Shown: positions 17,701 through 27,081, counted from the stretch's first letter. The stretch is 64,000 nucleotides of DNA from an uncultured Prevotella sp. (GCA_900771975.1 CAAGPV010000013.1:1-64000), one strand, 5' to 3'. The notes: generated by a model from the sequence alone, not told the origin. Made by a program: numbers and translations.

Positions 17701-18178
17701 CCACATCTATCGTCTCTCCAACTGACAACTGAAGGGTGCGGGCGTCCAATTGCTTCTTGCTTACCACAAGTTCGGCCAATGCCGAAGGCTCTGTCACAAC
17801 AAAAAGCGTGGATTTGACATTTCTTTTGCCATAAGATGACAGACGTGACAACACTTCGGTACGCAATATTTCGTTGCCAGCATCACGCTGTCCATACTTT
17901 ACTGCGCGACGATAAGTAGACGGAAAGAAGAGAACTTGTGCTTCTCCCAACACCTGTGTCAGGTCGTGATAGAAGTAGCCGGCCTCATCGGCATCGGGAA
18001 GAACAAACAAAACTGGACAAGAGAGCCTATCAGAGAGTCCAGAAAAGAACAAGGCTGCTGCTGAAGCCAATAGTCCTTCCAGTGAAACGGTTCTTACAGA
18101 CGGTTCATTCAATAAGGGCAACAAAGCCCCGGCTTGGGCAGCCGAGGCATAAAGTCTTTGGATTTCTGTTATGTTCAT
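14732..18178 (-). CDS. mfd: Transcription-repair coupling factor
   Basis: 1148 residues, the full length for Mfd. The N-terminal UvrB-like region (about 1-340) is followed by the CarD-like RNA-polymerase-interacting domain beginning near MEPGDFIVHVDFGIGKFAGL. The RecG-type translocase has Walker A CGDVGFGKTE, the DEEQ box LLIIDEEQKFG and the motif VI region HQMRGRVGRS. The C-terminal domain 7 contains conserved TRCF residues. It displaces stalled RNA polymerase and recruits UvrA. The start ATG is at 18178; the gene is 39 bp downstream of the glycosyltransferase gene on the same strand. Confidence 0.96.
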   Translation of the reverse strand: MNITEIQRLYASAAQAGALLPLLNEPSVRTVSLEGLLASAAALFFSGLSDRLSCPVLFVLPDADEAGYFYHDLTQVLGEAQVLFFPSTYRRAVKYGQRDAGNEILRTEVLSRLSSYGKRNVKSTLFVVTEPSALAELVVSKKQLDARTLQLSVGETIDVVEIEKTLREFGFKETDYVYEPGQFAVRGSILDVYSYSCDMPYRIDFFGDDIDTIRTFEIESQLSKNKCERIEIVPELATIREEKVSFLRFLPSETLLVAKDFAFVCDAIDRIYEEGFSKQAVTESLEGKTEMERQTLIHEMQREMQLVTSLQFSKELVAFRRIQFGAKASFSSQHPADAALKFDISPQPLFHKNFNLLVQTLEDYLLQGYKLYILADSEKQHKRLREILDAQPGVSGSSVAANIPFESVGKTLHEGFVDHQLHACFFTDHQIFDRFHKYSLRSEKARAGKMALTMKELQEMEPGDFIVHVDFGIGKFAGLVRVPTGNSYQEVIRLVYQHGDIVDVSIHSLYKISKYRRSDGGEEPRLSLLGSGAWERLKERTKKKIKDIARDLIKLYATRRREKGFAFSPDTFMQHELEASFLYEDTPDQNKATQQVKQDMESVRPMDRLVCGDVGFGKTEVAIRAAFKAAADSKQVAVLVPTTVLAFQHYQTFSERLKEMPVRVDYLSRARSAKQTKAVLADLEDGKIDILIGTHKLISKSVKWKDLGLLIIDEEQKFGVSTKEKLRQLKTNVDTLTLSATPIPRTLQFSLMGARDMSIMRTPPPNRYPIQTELASFGHEVIADAINFEMSRNGQVFFVNDRINSLPAIADLIHKYVPDCRVAIGHGQMKPEELEKIIMGFINYDYDVLLSTTIVENGVDISNANTIIINDAHRFGLSDLHQMRGRVGRSNKKAFCYLLSPPLGSLNAEARRRLEALETFSDLGSGFNLAMQDLDIRGAGNLLGAEQSGFMEDLGYETYQKILSQAVTELKNDEFYDLYGSEEGQHMVSELSGQDFVDDCTIESDLEMYFPDSYVPGSSERMLLYRELDNIDSDADLAAYKQRLEDRFGKVPREGEELMRVVTVRRLGKRLGCEKLILKQSCMQMQFVSNKESAYYKSKSFGQVLNYVCTHPKRCTFREKKGKRMMVVSDVTDIGEAENVLRQIEVEN

Positions 18179-18217
18179 AAGAGTGTTGTCTATCTGCTAT
18201 ACCGGAAGAAGAGCGTT

Positions 18218-18961
18218 TTAAATTTTGGGATACTTCCTAAACCAGCCATCCAAGCGCAATCGCATTACGCCAAAGAAGGCTTCACCGAATATACCTCCAC
18301 TCATCTTGCTTGATCCTTCACGACGGTTAACAAATACAACTGGCACTTCTTTTATCTTGAATCCTATCTTGTGGGCCGTATACTTCATTTCTATCTGAAA
18401 AGCATATCCCTTGAAACGAATGGCATCCAAGGGTATCGTTTCCAACACTTTACGGCGGTAACAAACGAAGCCTGCCGTTGTGTCGTGCACACGAAAGCCC
18501 GTAACAAACTGAACATAACGGCTTGCAAAATAGCTCATCAACACTCGTCCTATAGGCCAATTGACGACATTCACTCCGCTAATGTAGCGGGAACCGATAG
18601 CCAAGTCGTTGCCTTCCTCCTTGCAAGCCGCATAAAGACGCGGTAGATCGTTTGGGTTATGGCTGAAATCGGCATCCATTTCAAAGACAAATTCATAGTG
18701 ACGGGCCAATGCCCACTTAAAACCTGCTATATAAGCAGTGCCCAAACCCAACTTTCCGCTACGCTCCAACAAAAACAACCGGTCGGAAAAACCGCTCTTT
18801 TGTAAATTCTTCACTATGGTTGCCGTCCCGTCAGGGCTCCCATCATCAATTACAAGAATGTGGAAACACTTGGGCAAAGCAAACACAGCACGAATTATCT
18901 TCTCGATGTTTTCTTTTTCGTTATAGGTCGGGATAATTACTATAGAATCGCTTTCATTCAT
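18218..18961 (-). CDS. Polyprenol monophosphomannose synthase-like glycosyltransferase (GT2)
   Basis: 247 residues from ATG 18961; an upstream ATG would only add a non-conserved 10-residue leader. GT2 motifs are VIIPTYNEKENIE at the N terminus, VIDDGSPDGTA for nucleotide binding, EMDADFSHNP for the metal-binding DxD, and GSRYISG, then the DPM1-type HDTTAGFVCYRR. The likely reaction is transfer of a sugar from a nucleotide sugar to a polyprenyl phosphate at the inner membrane, for glycan or protein glycosylation. The exact sugar is inferred from the family. Confidence 0.88.
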   Translation of the reverse strand: MNESDSIVIIPTYNEKENIEKIIRAVFALPKCFHILVIDDGSPDGTATIVKNLQKSGFSDRLFLLERSGKLGLGTAYIAGFKWALARHYEFVFEMDADFSHNPNDLPRLYAACKEEGNDLAIGSRYISGVNVVNWPIGRVLMSYFASRYVQFVTGFRVHDTTAGFVCYRRKVLETIPLDAIRFKGYAFQIEMKYTAHKIGFKIKEVPVVFVNRREGSSKMSGGIFGEAFFGVMRLRLDGWFRKYPKI

Positions 18962-19054
18962 GAATACATTCACTTTAGTCTTATTATGCAAAGGTAATAA
19001 TTTTATAAGACTTAGCTCACTAATAAATAGTTTTTAAGCCTTCTATACCTTCTT

Positions 19055-19813
19055 TTATTGGTCTGAGTTTTCGATAAATCCCTGATATTCGGGAGTTAAG
19101 CCGCTCATTACCTTTTCGTACGCAGCCTTTTGCACTTCCTTTGCAGCTTCTACACCTTTTCCTTTTGGAAAAATCGGCTCGTGGATGGTTAGTTTCAAAG
19201 GATGCCATACCACCCACCCCAAATCTTTCATACGAGGTTTGACATTAAAAGAGCCGTTGATGGTAAGAGGACATACAGGTAACTGCAACTCATCTGCCAA
19301 CATAAAGGCCCCTCTTCGAAAGACACCCATATGCCCCGTAAAGGTTCTTGCGCCCTCAGGAAAGACCACCAACGACATACCTTCCCGCAAAATCTTGCGT
19401 GCCTGGTCGTAAGTCGCCTTTATTTTGCTAGGGCCCGACTTGTCTACAAAGATGTGATGGGCATACGCACAAGCTATTCCCACGCACGGGACTTTGCGTA
19501 GCGAGCGTTTCATCATCCACTTGAAATTTCGGTTTAGGTAGCCATATATCAAGAAAATATCAAAAGCTCCTTGATGATTTGCCACAAAAACATAACTTTG
19601 TCCATCCTTTAAATGTTCCCGTCCTTCTACTTTCACGGGCAGGAACAGAAGTCTTATAGTTAGACGCGACCACCATTTTCCAGGATAATATCCCCAAAAA
19701 TGGCCGTCACCGACAATACATCCCACGACAGTTGTCAAAGAGGTAATGACTGAAGCCAGGATGAAGATTGGCAAACAAACCAAAAGTTGATAGAGACGAT
19801 AGAGGTATTTCAT
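19055..19813 (-). CDS. 1-acyl-sn-glycerol-3-phosphate acyltransferase (PlsC-like)
   Basis: 252 residues with an N-terminal membrane helix (about 8-30). The acyltransferase motif NHQGAFD (HX4D) is near residue 80, a glycerol-phosphate-binding FPEGAR is near 150, and a Pro-rich motif VCPLTINGS follows. It acylates lysophosphatidate in phospholipid synthesis at the inner membrane. Its ATG overlaps the stop of the metallophosphoesterase gene as TAATG, so the two are probably translationally coupled. Confidence 0.9.
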   Translation of the reverse strand: MKYLYRLYQLLVCLPIFILASVITSLTTVVGCIVGDGHFWGYYPGKWWSRLTIRLLFLPVKVEGREHLKDGQSYVFVANHQGAFDIFLIYGYLNRNFKWMMKRSLRKVPCVGIACAYAHHIFVDKSGPSKIKATYDQARKILREGMSLVVFPEGARTFTGHMGVFRRGAFMLADELQLPVCPLTINGSFNVKPRMKDLGWVVWHPLKLTIHEPIFPKGKGVEAAKEVQKAAYEKVMSGLTPEYQGFIENSDQ

Positions 19814-20967
19814 TATTTTTTATGTAGTGTTATAACAGTCACTTCGTTGGGCATATTAAGCCGGAAAGGCATTAATCCACCTAAGCCTGCGGTTACATAC
19901 AGATAACGGCCGTCTTGTTGGTAAAGGCCATAGTCTTCATTATAGATCAACTTGGTGGGTCTAAAGCCGAATAGCTGCATTTGTCCGCCATGAGTATGCC
20001 CGCTAAGGGTGAGTTGAGCATGGGTTTTTGGAAGAATACTTGCCCGCCATGCTTCCGGTTCGTGCTGTAGAAAGATGCAAAAGGCGTTGTCGGGAACACC
20101 GCGCATTGTTCTGGAAAGATTTGCCTTATAGGGCTTTTCAAAGTTTTCTTCACCCGCTACAAAAATCTTTTCCCCTTGTTCTTTATGTTCTATCGCCAAC
20201 GACTGATTACACAACAATGTTCCAAGTTGCTTTACAGCACGACTCAATTTAACTTTCATTGCTTTTGCTTTGGCCGAATCAACCTTCACATAGCGGTCGT
20301 AATCGTGATTTCCCAACACCATTACCATCGGTGGTAGCCTTTTCAACAAAGGAAGCATCTGTTCAACCTCATGAGGTTGTATATTCTCAATGTCTCCAGT
20401 AAAGACAACTAAATCAGCATGTTGACTGTTAACGCTATCTATTTCCGACTCTAAAATACGTTTGCGCCAACCTCTGAAGGTGCCGACATGGGCATCTGAA
20501 ATATGTACAATTTTGAAACCGTCAAAGGATGCCGGCAAGTCAGAAAAGGACAAATCTATCCTCTTTACCTTAACTTTTGAAAATCCAAACGTCAGTCCAT
20601 ACAAGTAAGCTATTGTTAAAATCGCTCCCAAAAGAAGTCCGATATAATGTCCCCAGTTGCGATGTGTGTGGGTAACAAACTTCCTTACGCACCAACCAAC
20701 CGCTGAACAAACAACAAAAACAACTTTCGGACCAAACGCCAATCCCACAAGAAACAAATAAACATCTAACCACAACTGGTTGTCTGGGATAAAATTGTCT
20801 ATTGAAGCCAAGCAACAAGTGTAGACAACAACCACCAAACAAGGCATCCACCACAATAAACGTTTCCACCAACGCAAACGGTAATGATGGTAAAAGTAAT
20901 GAATGTCAATATACAAATCAGACAAAACAATTACCAACAGTAATGGTATGACAATACGCGCTATCAT
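19813..20967 (-). CDS. Membrane metallophosphoesterase (YkuE/YaeI-like)
   Basis: 384 residues. Four hydrophobic helices occupy about 1-130. A calcineurin-like domain follows with all metal-binding motifs: HISDAHVG, FTGDIEN, LGNHDYD and SGHTHGGQMQL. The likely activity is phosphodiester or phosphomonoester hydrolysis on the outer face of the inner membrane; UDP-2,3-diacylglucosamine hydrolysis and lipid phosphate turnover are known for relatives. It overlaps plsC by one base. Confidence 0.88.
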   Translation of the reverse strand: MIARIVIPLLLVIVLSDLYIDIHYFYHHYRLRWWKRLLWWMPCLVVVVYTCCLASIDNFIPDNQLWLDVYLFLVGLAFGPKVVFVVCSAVGWCVRKFVTHTHRNWGHYIGLLLGAILTIAYLYGLTFGFSKVKVKRIDLSFSDLPASFDGFKIVHISDAHVGTFRGWRKRILESEIDSVNSQHADLVVFTGDIENIQPHEVEQMLPLLKRLPPMVMVLGNHDYDRYVKVDSAKAKAMKVKLSRAVKQLGTLLCNQSLAIEHKEQGEKIFVAGEENFEKPYKANLSRTMRGVPDNAFCIFLQHEPEAWRASILPKTHAQLTLSGHTHGGQMQLFGFRPTKLIYNEDYGLYQQDGRYLYVTAGLGGLMPFRLNMPNEVTVITLHKK

Positions 20968-21025
20968 TTATCTCTTGACGGTTTCTATACTTAACTTATA
21001 TGGCAAAGACACATTTTTCTTATAT

Positions 21026-22363
21026 TTAAGAACGAAAAGCAATAGCTTCACCACGGTTGTCTTCATCAAACACACCTTTATTATATATATGGTGTCCATT
21101 ACAAATAGTATGTTCCACTCTCCATTGAAACTGATGACCGAGCATAGGACTCCATCCGCACTTGCTCTGAATGTCTTTCTTTTCGAGTATCCATGGGGCA
21201 TGGGGCCGGACAATGACAATATCGGCCTTATAACCAGGACGAAGAAAACCTCTTTGTGACACATGAAAGAGCTCTGCCGGATGATGCGACATTAAGGTTA
21301 CCAATTGTTCAATGGGAAGTATTCCCTGGTCAACCAGCTCTAACATCGTAACCAAAGAAAACTGCGCAAAAGGCATTCCGGAGGCAGCCTTCACACATCC
21401 CCCTTGTTTTTGTGAAAGCAAATGAGGAGCATGGTCTGTCCCTATAGTAAATATCCGTCCGTCACAAAGGGCTTTCCGCAAAGCTGTACGGTCTTGTTCA
21501 TTCTTGACTGCTGGGTTGCATTTTATCAACGCCCCCAATGTGGGATAGTCTTTATCCGAGAAATACAGATGGGCTAAGCAAGCTTCCCCAGTGATGCCGT
21601 GCCGTACATCCAACAAGTCCAACTCTTTGGCAGTGGAAATGTGAGCTATATGCAATCGAGTTCCATACTTGTGGGCCAAGCAAACTGCCAAGGCCGAGCT
21701 TTCATAACAAGCCTCCTCACTGCGAATAACAGGATGGTAAACAACAGAAGGGTCTTCACCATAACGCGCCTGAACGTTCTTTAGATTACGGGCTATGATG
21801 TTTGAGTCTTCACAATGAACCATTAAGGGAATTGACAATTCGGCACACACCCGAAAGATGGTTTCCAAAGACGCTTCATTGTCAACAAGCATATTGCCTG
21901 TTGAGGCTCCCATAAACAGTTTAACTCCCGGTATAAGGTGGAAATCAAGTTGCTTTAAGAGATGAGTATTGTCGTTTGTCGCTCCGAAAAAGAAGCTATA
22001 ATTGACCGAACTGCTCTTTGCAGCACGCTGGAACTTGTCTTTCAGCTGTTCGGGTGTTGTTGTTTGGGGCTTGGTATTAGGCATATCAAAAAAAGAAGTC
22101 ACGCCTCCAAAAGCTACTGCACGGCTTTCGCTGGCAATATCGGCTTTATCCTCCATGCCCGGTTCACGGAAATGCACATGTTCGTCTATCACTCCCGGCA
22201 AAACGAAACATCCCGTAGCATCGATTGTTTCATCGCAGATGCCACAGGATGTGTATGTATTATCGTTACTGATTTCAGCTATTCTGTCATCTTCGAGAAG
22301 GATGTTTCCCTTAAAAATTTCACCTTCATTGACGATAACACCCTCTTTTATCAGTGTTCGCAT
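21026..22363 (-). CDS. pyrC: Dihydroorotase
   Basis: 445 residues from ATG 22363, 7 bp after the DUF4369 gene; an upstream ATG would overlap that gene. It catalyses cyclisation of N-carbamoyl-aspartate to dihydroorotate in de novo pyrimidine synthesis. Metal and substrate motifs are DEHVHFREPG, GGVTSFFDMPNT, VKLFMGASTGN, HCEDSN, HIAHIST and TDHAPH. The length and motifs fit the class I (AllB/PyrC) amidohydrolase form common in Bacteroidetes. Confidence 0.93.
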   Translation of the reverse strand: MRTLIKEGVIVNEGEIFKGNILLEDDRIAEISNDNTYTSCGICDETIDATGCFVLPGVIDEHVHFREPGMEDKADIASESRAVAFGGVTSFFDMPNTKPQTTTPEQLKDKFQRAAKSSSVNYSFFFGATNDNTHLLKQLDFHLIPGVKLFMGASTGNMLVDNEASLETIFRVCAELSIPLMVHCEDSNIIARNLKNVQARYGEDPSVVYHPVIRSEEACYESSALAVCLAHKYGTRLHIAHISTAKELDLLDVRHGITGEACLAHLYFSDKDYPTLGALIKCNPAVKNEQDRTALRKALCDGRIFTIGTDHAPHLLSQKQGGCVKAASGMPFAQFSLVTMLELVDQGILPIEQLVTLMSHHPAELFHVSQRGFLRPGYKADIVIVRPHAPWILEKKDIQSKCGWSPMLGHQFQWRVEHTICNGHHIYNKGVFDEDNRGEAIAFRS

Positions 22364-22370
22364 AACCTGT

Positions 22371-23171
22371 TTACTTGTTTGATGCTGTATCGCCTGCCAT
22401 CTCATTAGGAGTCATCGGAGCAGCAGTTGCACCGTTGCTGAAGTCTGGTTGACTTTCGTTTGTAGCAGGTTGGGAAGCCATTCCGTTCATCATGTCTTGA
22501 AAACGCTTGGCTTCATTGCAGTAGAACTTCACATAGCCATCGTTTTTAAAGGCATTGCTCGCCTTGCTCAACAAGTCTTCCATCCATACATCCATGGTTG
22601 GATATTGGTTTCCTATGGTAAGCAACATAAAGGCACAAGGCCCGACTGCATTGTCATAGTTGTCTGAAATGAAAGTGGTGAACTGCTTGTCTGCCTTTTG
22701 CACCAACTGCCCAAGCCGTACATTAGAACGACTATTGGCCTCGTCTTCAGACAATCCGTTCATTATCATCTGCGAATTGCCACGCGCCAATTCATTATAT
22801 TGGTTTTGAAACTGCGTATAACTACGGAGGAATGTGTTGAGTTTTTCGTTAAGGGGCGTTCCACTTATCACCTCTTGCGTGTTATCTATCCGGATAACGA
22901 TGTCTCCACTCTCCAAAACAACCGGTATCAACAAGTTTTGATCCATGTAAATATTTGCCCACTTCACGCTATCCAACGGCCCGCAAAAAGTGAACTTCCC
23001 ATGTACAACGTCACAAGAGTCAACACTTTTCATGTCATCGTTGGCAAAGACTTTCAGGTAAAGCTTTTGTCCGTCGAGCGTAGACAAGTTGGATGTCCCT
23101 TCAATATTGTAGGAATTGGCGCAAGAACTCAGCACCACAACAGACAGTAAGGCGTATAGGATCTTATTCAT
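22371..23171 (-). CDS. DUF4369-type lipoprotein
   Basis: 266 residues. Lipobox LSSC gives Cys17. Residues about 22-115 have the DUF4369 pattern of a beta-sandwich (NLSTLDGQKLYLKVFANDD, then VVHGKFTFCGPLDSV). A helical middle and a Pro/Thr/Asn-rich disordered tail follow. In other Bacteroidetes this N-terminal domain often precedes a thioredoxin domain, which is absent here. It is a periplasmic or outer-membrane lipoprotein of unknown function and is probably co-transcribed with pyrC. Confidence 0.8.
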   Translation of the reverse strand: MNKILYALLSVVVLSSCANSYNIEGTSNLSTLDGQKLYLKVFANDDMKSVDSCDVVHGKFTFCGPLDSVKWANIYMDQNLLIPVVLESGDIVIRIDNTQEVISGTPLNEKLNTFLRSYTQFQNQYNELARGNSQMIMNGLSEDEANSRSNVRLGQLVQKADKQFTTFISDNYDNAVGPCAFMLLTIGNQYPTMDVWMEDLLSKASNAFKNDGYVKFYCNEAKRFQDMMNGMASQPATNESQPDFSNGATAAPMTPNEMAGDTASNK

Positions 23172-23253
23172 ACTACATTTTTACTTGTTCGTATTGACAA
23201 AAGTACAATCTATTATTCATGTAGAAAAATAAATTTATGGTATTTAAAACAAT

Positions 23254-23703
23254 CTATTCGTCTTTTAGCGTTTTTTCAGTTTTTGCCTGTTCTTTCTCCA
23301 ATTCCATGGATATGCGGTGCATCGTGTACATTTCCAGCAATGCCCCTATCAGCAACGTCACTACCCAATTGTTTCTAAATAGCTGGATATAAGCGGTATA
23401 GCCTCCTATTGTTTTCGTCATATAGGGTTCAACTATATGCCATGCCTGCTCCAGCATCAGCGCTCCGGAAAGTACGAAGCACACGTCTGCAATCATCATG
23501 ATGCGGCGCAAGCGGCGTATGGTAATGCTTTTTCCCTCATAGCGCTGAACTATCTGCATAGCAGCAAAGACACTTCCTCCCATTAGGAACACGATGCTTG
23601 AAGCCGTAGGGAAGAGACCAAACACGAAGCAGCCTACTCCTATAACCATAAACACCCCTCCCATCAAAAATAATGCGCTCTGAAGTTTACTCAGTTGTTT
23701 CAT
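23254..23703 (-). CDS. Hypothetical four-helix membrane protein
   Basis: 149 residues with hydrophobic helices at about 9-30, 34-52, 68-85 and 110-130 and a charged C-terminal tail (EKEQAKTEKTLKDE). No family is recognised. It overlaps the FtsB-like gene by 17 bp, so the two are probably coupled; a role in the cell envelope is only a guess. Confidence 0.75.
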   Translation of the reverse strand: MKQLSKLQSALFLMGGVFMVIGVGCFVFGLFPTASSIVFLMGGSVFAAMQIVQRYEGKSITIRRLRRIMMIADVCFVLSGALMLEQAWHIVEPYMTKTIGGYTAYIQLFRNNWVVTLLIGALLEMYTMHRISMELEKEQAKTEKTLKDE

Positions 23704-24034
23704 TGTCTGAAGAATTATCTGTTACCGGTTTTTCATCATCACTCAAGACAAAGATGTCTTCATCGTCTGTTTTCATAAAATAGCGCTCGCGTGCCACTTT
23801 CTCAATAGCCCGCGGGTTACGCTGCAATTCCTTGAGCGCCCGTGACGCTTCCTCGTGTTGTTGGGTGTATTTGGCAATTTCTTCCTTTTTCTCATCTATC
23901 TGATAACCCAACTCTATGTACTTCATCAAGCTATTATCAGACAGGAACACCACCAGAAGAACTCCTGTAACAATCACCACATGGTAACGAAATTTCCCCA
24001 ATATCAGCCAAATGCTATTTGCTATCTTTCCCAC
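23687..24034 (-). CDS. FtsB/DivIC-like septum formation initiator protein
   Basis: 115 residues. One membrane helix (about 18-36) is followed by a coiled-coil segment (about 45-75, with DEKKEEIAKYTQQHEEAS) and the family signature near NPRAIEKVARERYFM. The C-terminal tail is acidic. The family stabilises the divisome with FtsQ and FtsL. It is transcribed divergently from dnaX. Confidence 0.85.
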   Translation of the reverse strand: MGKIANSIWLILGKFRYHVVIVTGVLLVVFLSDNSLMKYIELGYQIDEKKEEIAKYTQQHEEASRALKELQRNPRAIEKVARERYFMKTDDEDIFVLSDDEKPVTDNSSDNETTE

Positions 24035-24224
24035 TTTAAAACCGAATTTGCTGCAAATATAGGCATTTTCTGTGACTAATCGCTCTATAAGAGCAAAAAT
24101 AATTGAATTTCACCTTTTGCCAAACCCATTTTCAGAATTGGACAAACGCCTTCTTTTTTTATGGCTACAGTTCCCTCGAATTGGACATTTTTTATTACTT
24201 TTGCAGGAACAATCATTTATCACT

Positions 24225-26030
24225 ATGGACGAATATATAGTTTCAGCAAGGAAGTATCGTCCGATGACTTTCGACTCTGTGGTCGGCCAAAGCGCTCTGA
24301 CCACTACGCTGAAGAATACTGTCAAGAGCGGAAAGCTTGCCCATGCCTACCTGTTTTGCGGACCACGAGGAGTGGGCAAGACCACTTGTGCGCGTATTTT
24401 TGCAAAAACCATTAACTGTGAGCACCCTTCTGCAAACGGAGAAGCTTGCAACCAATGTGAAAGTTGCAGGGCATTCAACGAGAACCGTTCGTACAACGTT
24501 TTTGAATTGGATGCTGCCAGCAACAATTCCATTGACGACATAAGGTCATTAATGGAGCAAACACGCATCCCTCCACAAATAGGACGCTATAAAGTCTTTA
24601 TCATTGACGAGGTGCACATGCTTTCAACGCAAGCCTTCAACGCCTTTCTTAAGACACTGGAAGAACCGCCTGCACATGTCATCTTCATCCTGGCAACTAC
24701 CGAGAAGCACAAGATTTTGCCAACAATCATTTCCCGTTGTCAGATATACGACTTCGAACGGATGAGCGTTACCAACATCGTCAACCATCTGAAGATGGTG
24801 GCCGAGAAAGAGGGAATAGCCTATGAAGAACAAGCCCTTGGTGTTATAGCCGAGAAAGCTGATGGCGGTATGCGTGATGCGCTATCTATTTTTGATCAGG
24901 TAGCCAGTTTTTCACAGGGAAACATCACCTACAAGAACACCATCGAAGACCTAAACGTTCTGGATGTTGACAACTATTTCAAAATAGTAGACTGGGCCTT
25001 GGACAACAAGGTAAGCGACATTATGGTGCTACTTAACGGTCTTATAAAGAAAGGGTTTGACGGCGGACGCCTTATCGTCGGTCTCGCAAGCCATGTTCGG
25101 AACGTAATGATGGCAAAAGACGCCAACACTGTCAATCTGTTAGAGATTAGCGAGCAACAACGTCAGCGCTATCAAGAGCAGGCACAAAGATGTACTACAC
25201 CTTTTATATATAAAGCCCTACAGATTTTGAACCGGTGCGACATCTGCTACAACACTTCCAACAATAAGCGTTTGCTCGTTGAATTGACGCTCATCGAGGT
25301 GGCTCAAATCACTCAAGAAGACGACGACAGTCCTGCCGCGGGGCGTAGCCCCAAGAGATTGAAAAGCCTGTTTAAGAATATAGTTCGCAATGTTCAGCCC
25401 AAAGCAGCCCCGCAGGTAGCTGCTGCTGAAGCCCCGTTGGCGAACTCTCGGCCCTCTGCCAAACAGAGTGCCAAAACCGTTGTGTCACCAACCCCTACCC
25501 TTTCAGACTCTAAAGCGGCTTCTGCCACTCCTTCAGAAACCACTTCACCAAGAAAGCACCTCAAGTCCAGCAAAATAGGTTTCTCATGGAAGAACCTTGA
25601 AGAAGAAGAGAACAAGACAAAGAAGTTGCTACAACAAGAAACGGAAATCACCAACAAAGACGAAGAGACCGCCTTTACACAAGATGATCTTGAAACACAA
25701 TGGAGAGCTATGTGCACGCGTATGAAAAAAAGTGCGCCTGGCATAGCCCCCAGACTAAACAACATTCGCCCCACTATCACCGACTATCCCAACATTGAAA
25801 TCGTGGTGCAAAACCAAATACTATTGGACAACATCACCCCCATCCAGTCGCGTCTGCGTGCCACAATGGCCAAGTTTCTCCACAATGGAAACATCCAACT
25901 CGTCATCAGACTGGCAAAACAAGAAGAGCTCCAACCAGTTCTTTCACGGCGAGAACTCTATGACAAGGTGTTGGAAAGCAACATTGGGCTTCGGGTTCTT
26001 GCCTCCGAGCTCAAGTTGGAAATGTCTTGA
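24225..26030 (+). CDS. dnaX: DNA polymerase III subunits gamma and tau
   Basis: 601 residues from ATG 24225 (MDEYIVSARKYRPMTF). A longer ORF starting at 24072 was rejected because it runs through a -7 element TACTTTTG (24196-24203). The clamp-loader AAA+ domain has Walker A GPRGVGKTT, a Cys4 zinc module (NCEHPSANGEACNQCESC), Walker B FIIDEVHM and sensor ATTEKHK. After domain III a Ser/Ala/Pro-rich linker (about 400-490) precedes a tau-like C-terminal domain. Its 3' end is 13 bp from convergent asnA. Confidence 0.95.
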   Translation: MDEYIVSARKYRPMTFDSVVGQSALTTTLKNTVKSGKLAHAYLFCGPRGVGKTTCARIFAKTINCEHPSANGEACNQCESCRAFNENRSYNVFELDAASNNSIDDIRSLMEQTRIPPQIGRYKVFIIDEVHMLSTQAFNAFLKTLEEPPAHVIFILATTEKHKILPTIISRCQIYDFERMSVTNIVNHLKMVAEKEGIAYEEQALGVIAEKADGGMRDALSIFDQVASFSQGNITYKNTIEDLNVLDVDNYFKIVDWALDNKVSDIMVLLNGLIKKGFDGGRLIVGLASHVRNVMMAKDANTVNLLEISEQQRQRYQEQAQRCTTPFIYKALQILNRCDICYNTSNNKRLLVELTLIEVAQITQEDDDSPAAGRSPKRLKSLFKNIVRNVQPKAAPQVAAAEAPLANSRPSAKQSAKTVVSPTPTLSDSKAASATPSETTSPRKHLKSSKIGFSWKNLEEEENKTKKLLQQETEITNKDEETAFTQDDLETQWRAMCTRMKKSAPGIAPRLNNIRPTITDYPNIEIVVQNQILLDNITPIQSRLRATMAKFLHNGNIQLVIRLAKQEELQPVLSRRELYDKVLESNIGLRVLASELKLEMS

Positions 26031-26043
26031 CCAACACAAAAAT

Positions 26044-27081
26044 TCAGATAAGCGGCATTCCTGCCTCCTCACATTCCTTCACCATTTGTTCCGGCCAGAT
26101 AGACGCTTGTATCTCTCCTATGTGGGCTTTATGCAATAACACCATACACAAACGGCTTTGGCCAATACCTCCTCCAATACTTAAAGGCAGTTTCCCGGCC
26201 AACAGTTGTCGGTGAAAATAAAGTTGTTCACGGCCTTCCTGTCCTTCCAATTCGAGTTGTCTAACCAGACTTTCCTTGTCAACTCGTATACCCATTGAGC
26301 TCAATTCGAAGCTATGTCCCAATGTGGGATACCATATCAAGATATCACCGTTGAGACCTTTCTTTCCGTTTTCGTCCACCGTAGACCAATCATCATAGTC
26401 GGGAGCACGTCCGTCATGCTTCTTTCCATCACTCAATTTTCCTCCGATGCCTTCCACAAACACGGCTCCATACTTCTTGCAGATAGCATCTTCCCGCTCC
26501 TTTGGAGTTTTGTCGGGATACATCTGAAGCAGATCTTCGCTATGAACGAAATGGATGTCTTCGGGAAGAAACGGCTTCAGTTGTTCATAGGTTTCACAAG
26601 TGAGGTATTCCGTCCTGCGTATGGCTGCATAAATTCGACGTACCACATCCTCAAGAAAACGGATAGTGCGCTGCTCGCTGGTGATGACAGCCTCCCAATC
26701 CCATTGGTCTACATAAAGCGAATGAAGGTTGTCAAGTTCTTCATCGGCGCGTATGGCATTCATGTCGGTATAGATGCCATAGCCAGGCTGCACGTCATAT
26801 TCTGCCAAGGTCAGCCTTTTCCATTTGGCCAATGAATGAACCACTTCGGCTTGGGCCTCCCCCAAGTCCTTGATGGGGAAACTTACAGGACGCTCCACCC
26901 CGTTCAAGTCATCGTTAATGCCCAGTCCCTTCAAAACAAACAACGGAGCCGTCACACGCCGAAGGCGCAATTCTGTAGAAAGATTTTGCTGGAAAAATTC
27001 CTTTATCAGCTTAATTCCCTGTTCTGTCTGACGCTTATCGAGTAACGGTTTATATCCTTGTGGTTTTATCAATCTGCTCAT
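26044..27081 (-). CDS. asnA: Aspartate-ammonia ligase (AsnA type)
   Basis: 345 residues. ATP-dependent, ammonia-using asparagine synthesis. Typical AsnA segments are visible: LRRVTAPLFV near residue 40, LNGVERPVSF, KWKRLTLAEY, MNAIRADEELDNLHS and the C-terminal SIGGGIGQSRLCMVLLHKAHIGEIQ. A minus-strand -7 element TACCTTTG lies at 27126-27133. The 275 bp upstream to the tRNA promoter is AT-rich and otherwise shows nothing recognisable. Confidence 0.95.
   Translation of the reverse strand: MSRLIKPQGYKPLLDKRQTEQGIKLIKEFFQQNLSTELRLRRVTAPLFVLKGLGINDDLNGVERPVSFPIKDLGEAQAEVVHSLAKWKRLTLAEYDVQPGYGIYTDMNAIRADEELDNLHSLYVDQWDWEAVITSEQRTIRFLEDVVRRIYAAIRRTEYLTCETYEQLKPFLPEDIHFVHSEDLLQMYPDKTPKEREDAICKKYGAVFVEGIGGKLSDGKKHDGRAPDYDDWSTVDENGKKGLNGDILIWYPTLGHSFELSSMGIRVDKESLVRQLELEGQEGREQLYFHRQLLAGKLPLSIGGGIGQSRLCMVLLHKAHIGEIQASIWPEQMVKECEEAGMPLI

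Noticed and set aside
22363..22405. Earlier start for dihydroorotase at 22405
   Set aside because: It would overlap the DUF4369 gene and add a non-conserved leader before the conserved N-terminal strand.
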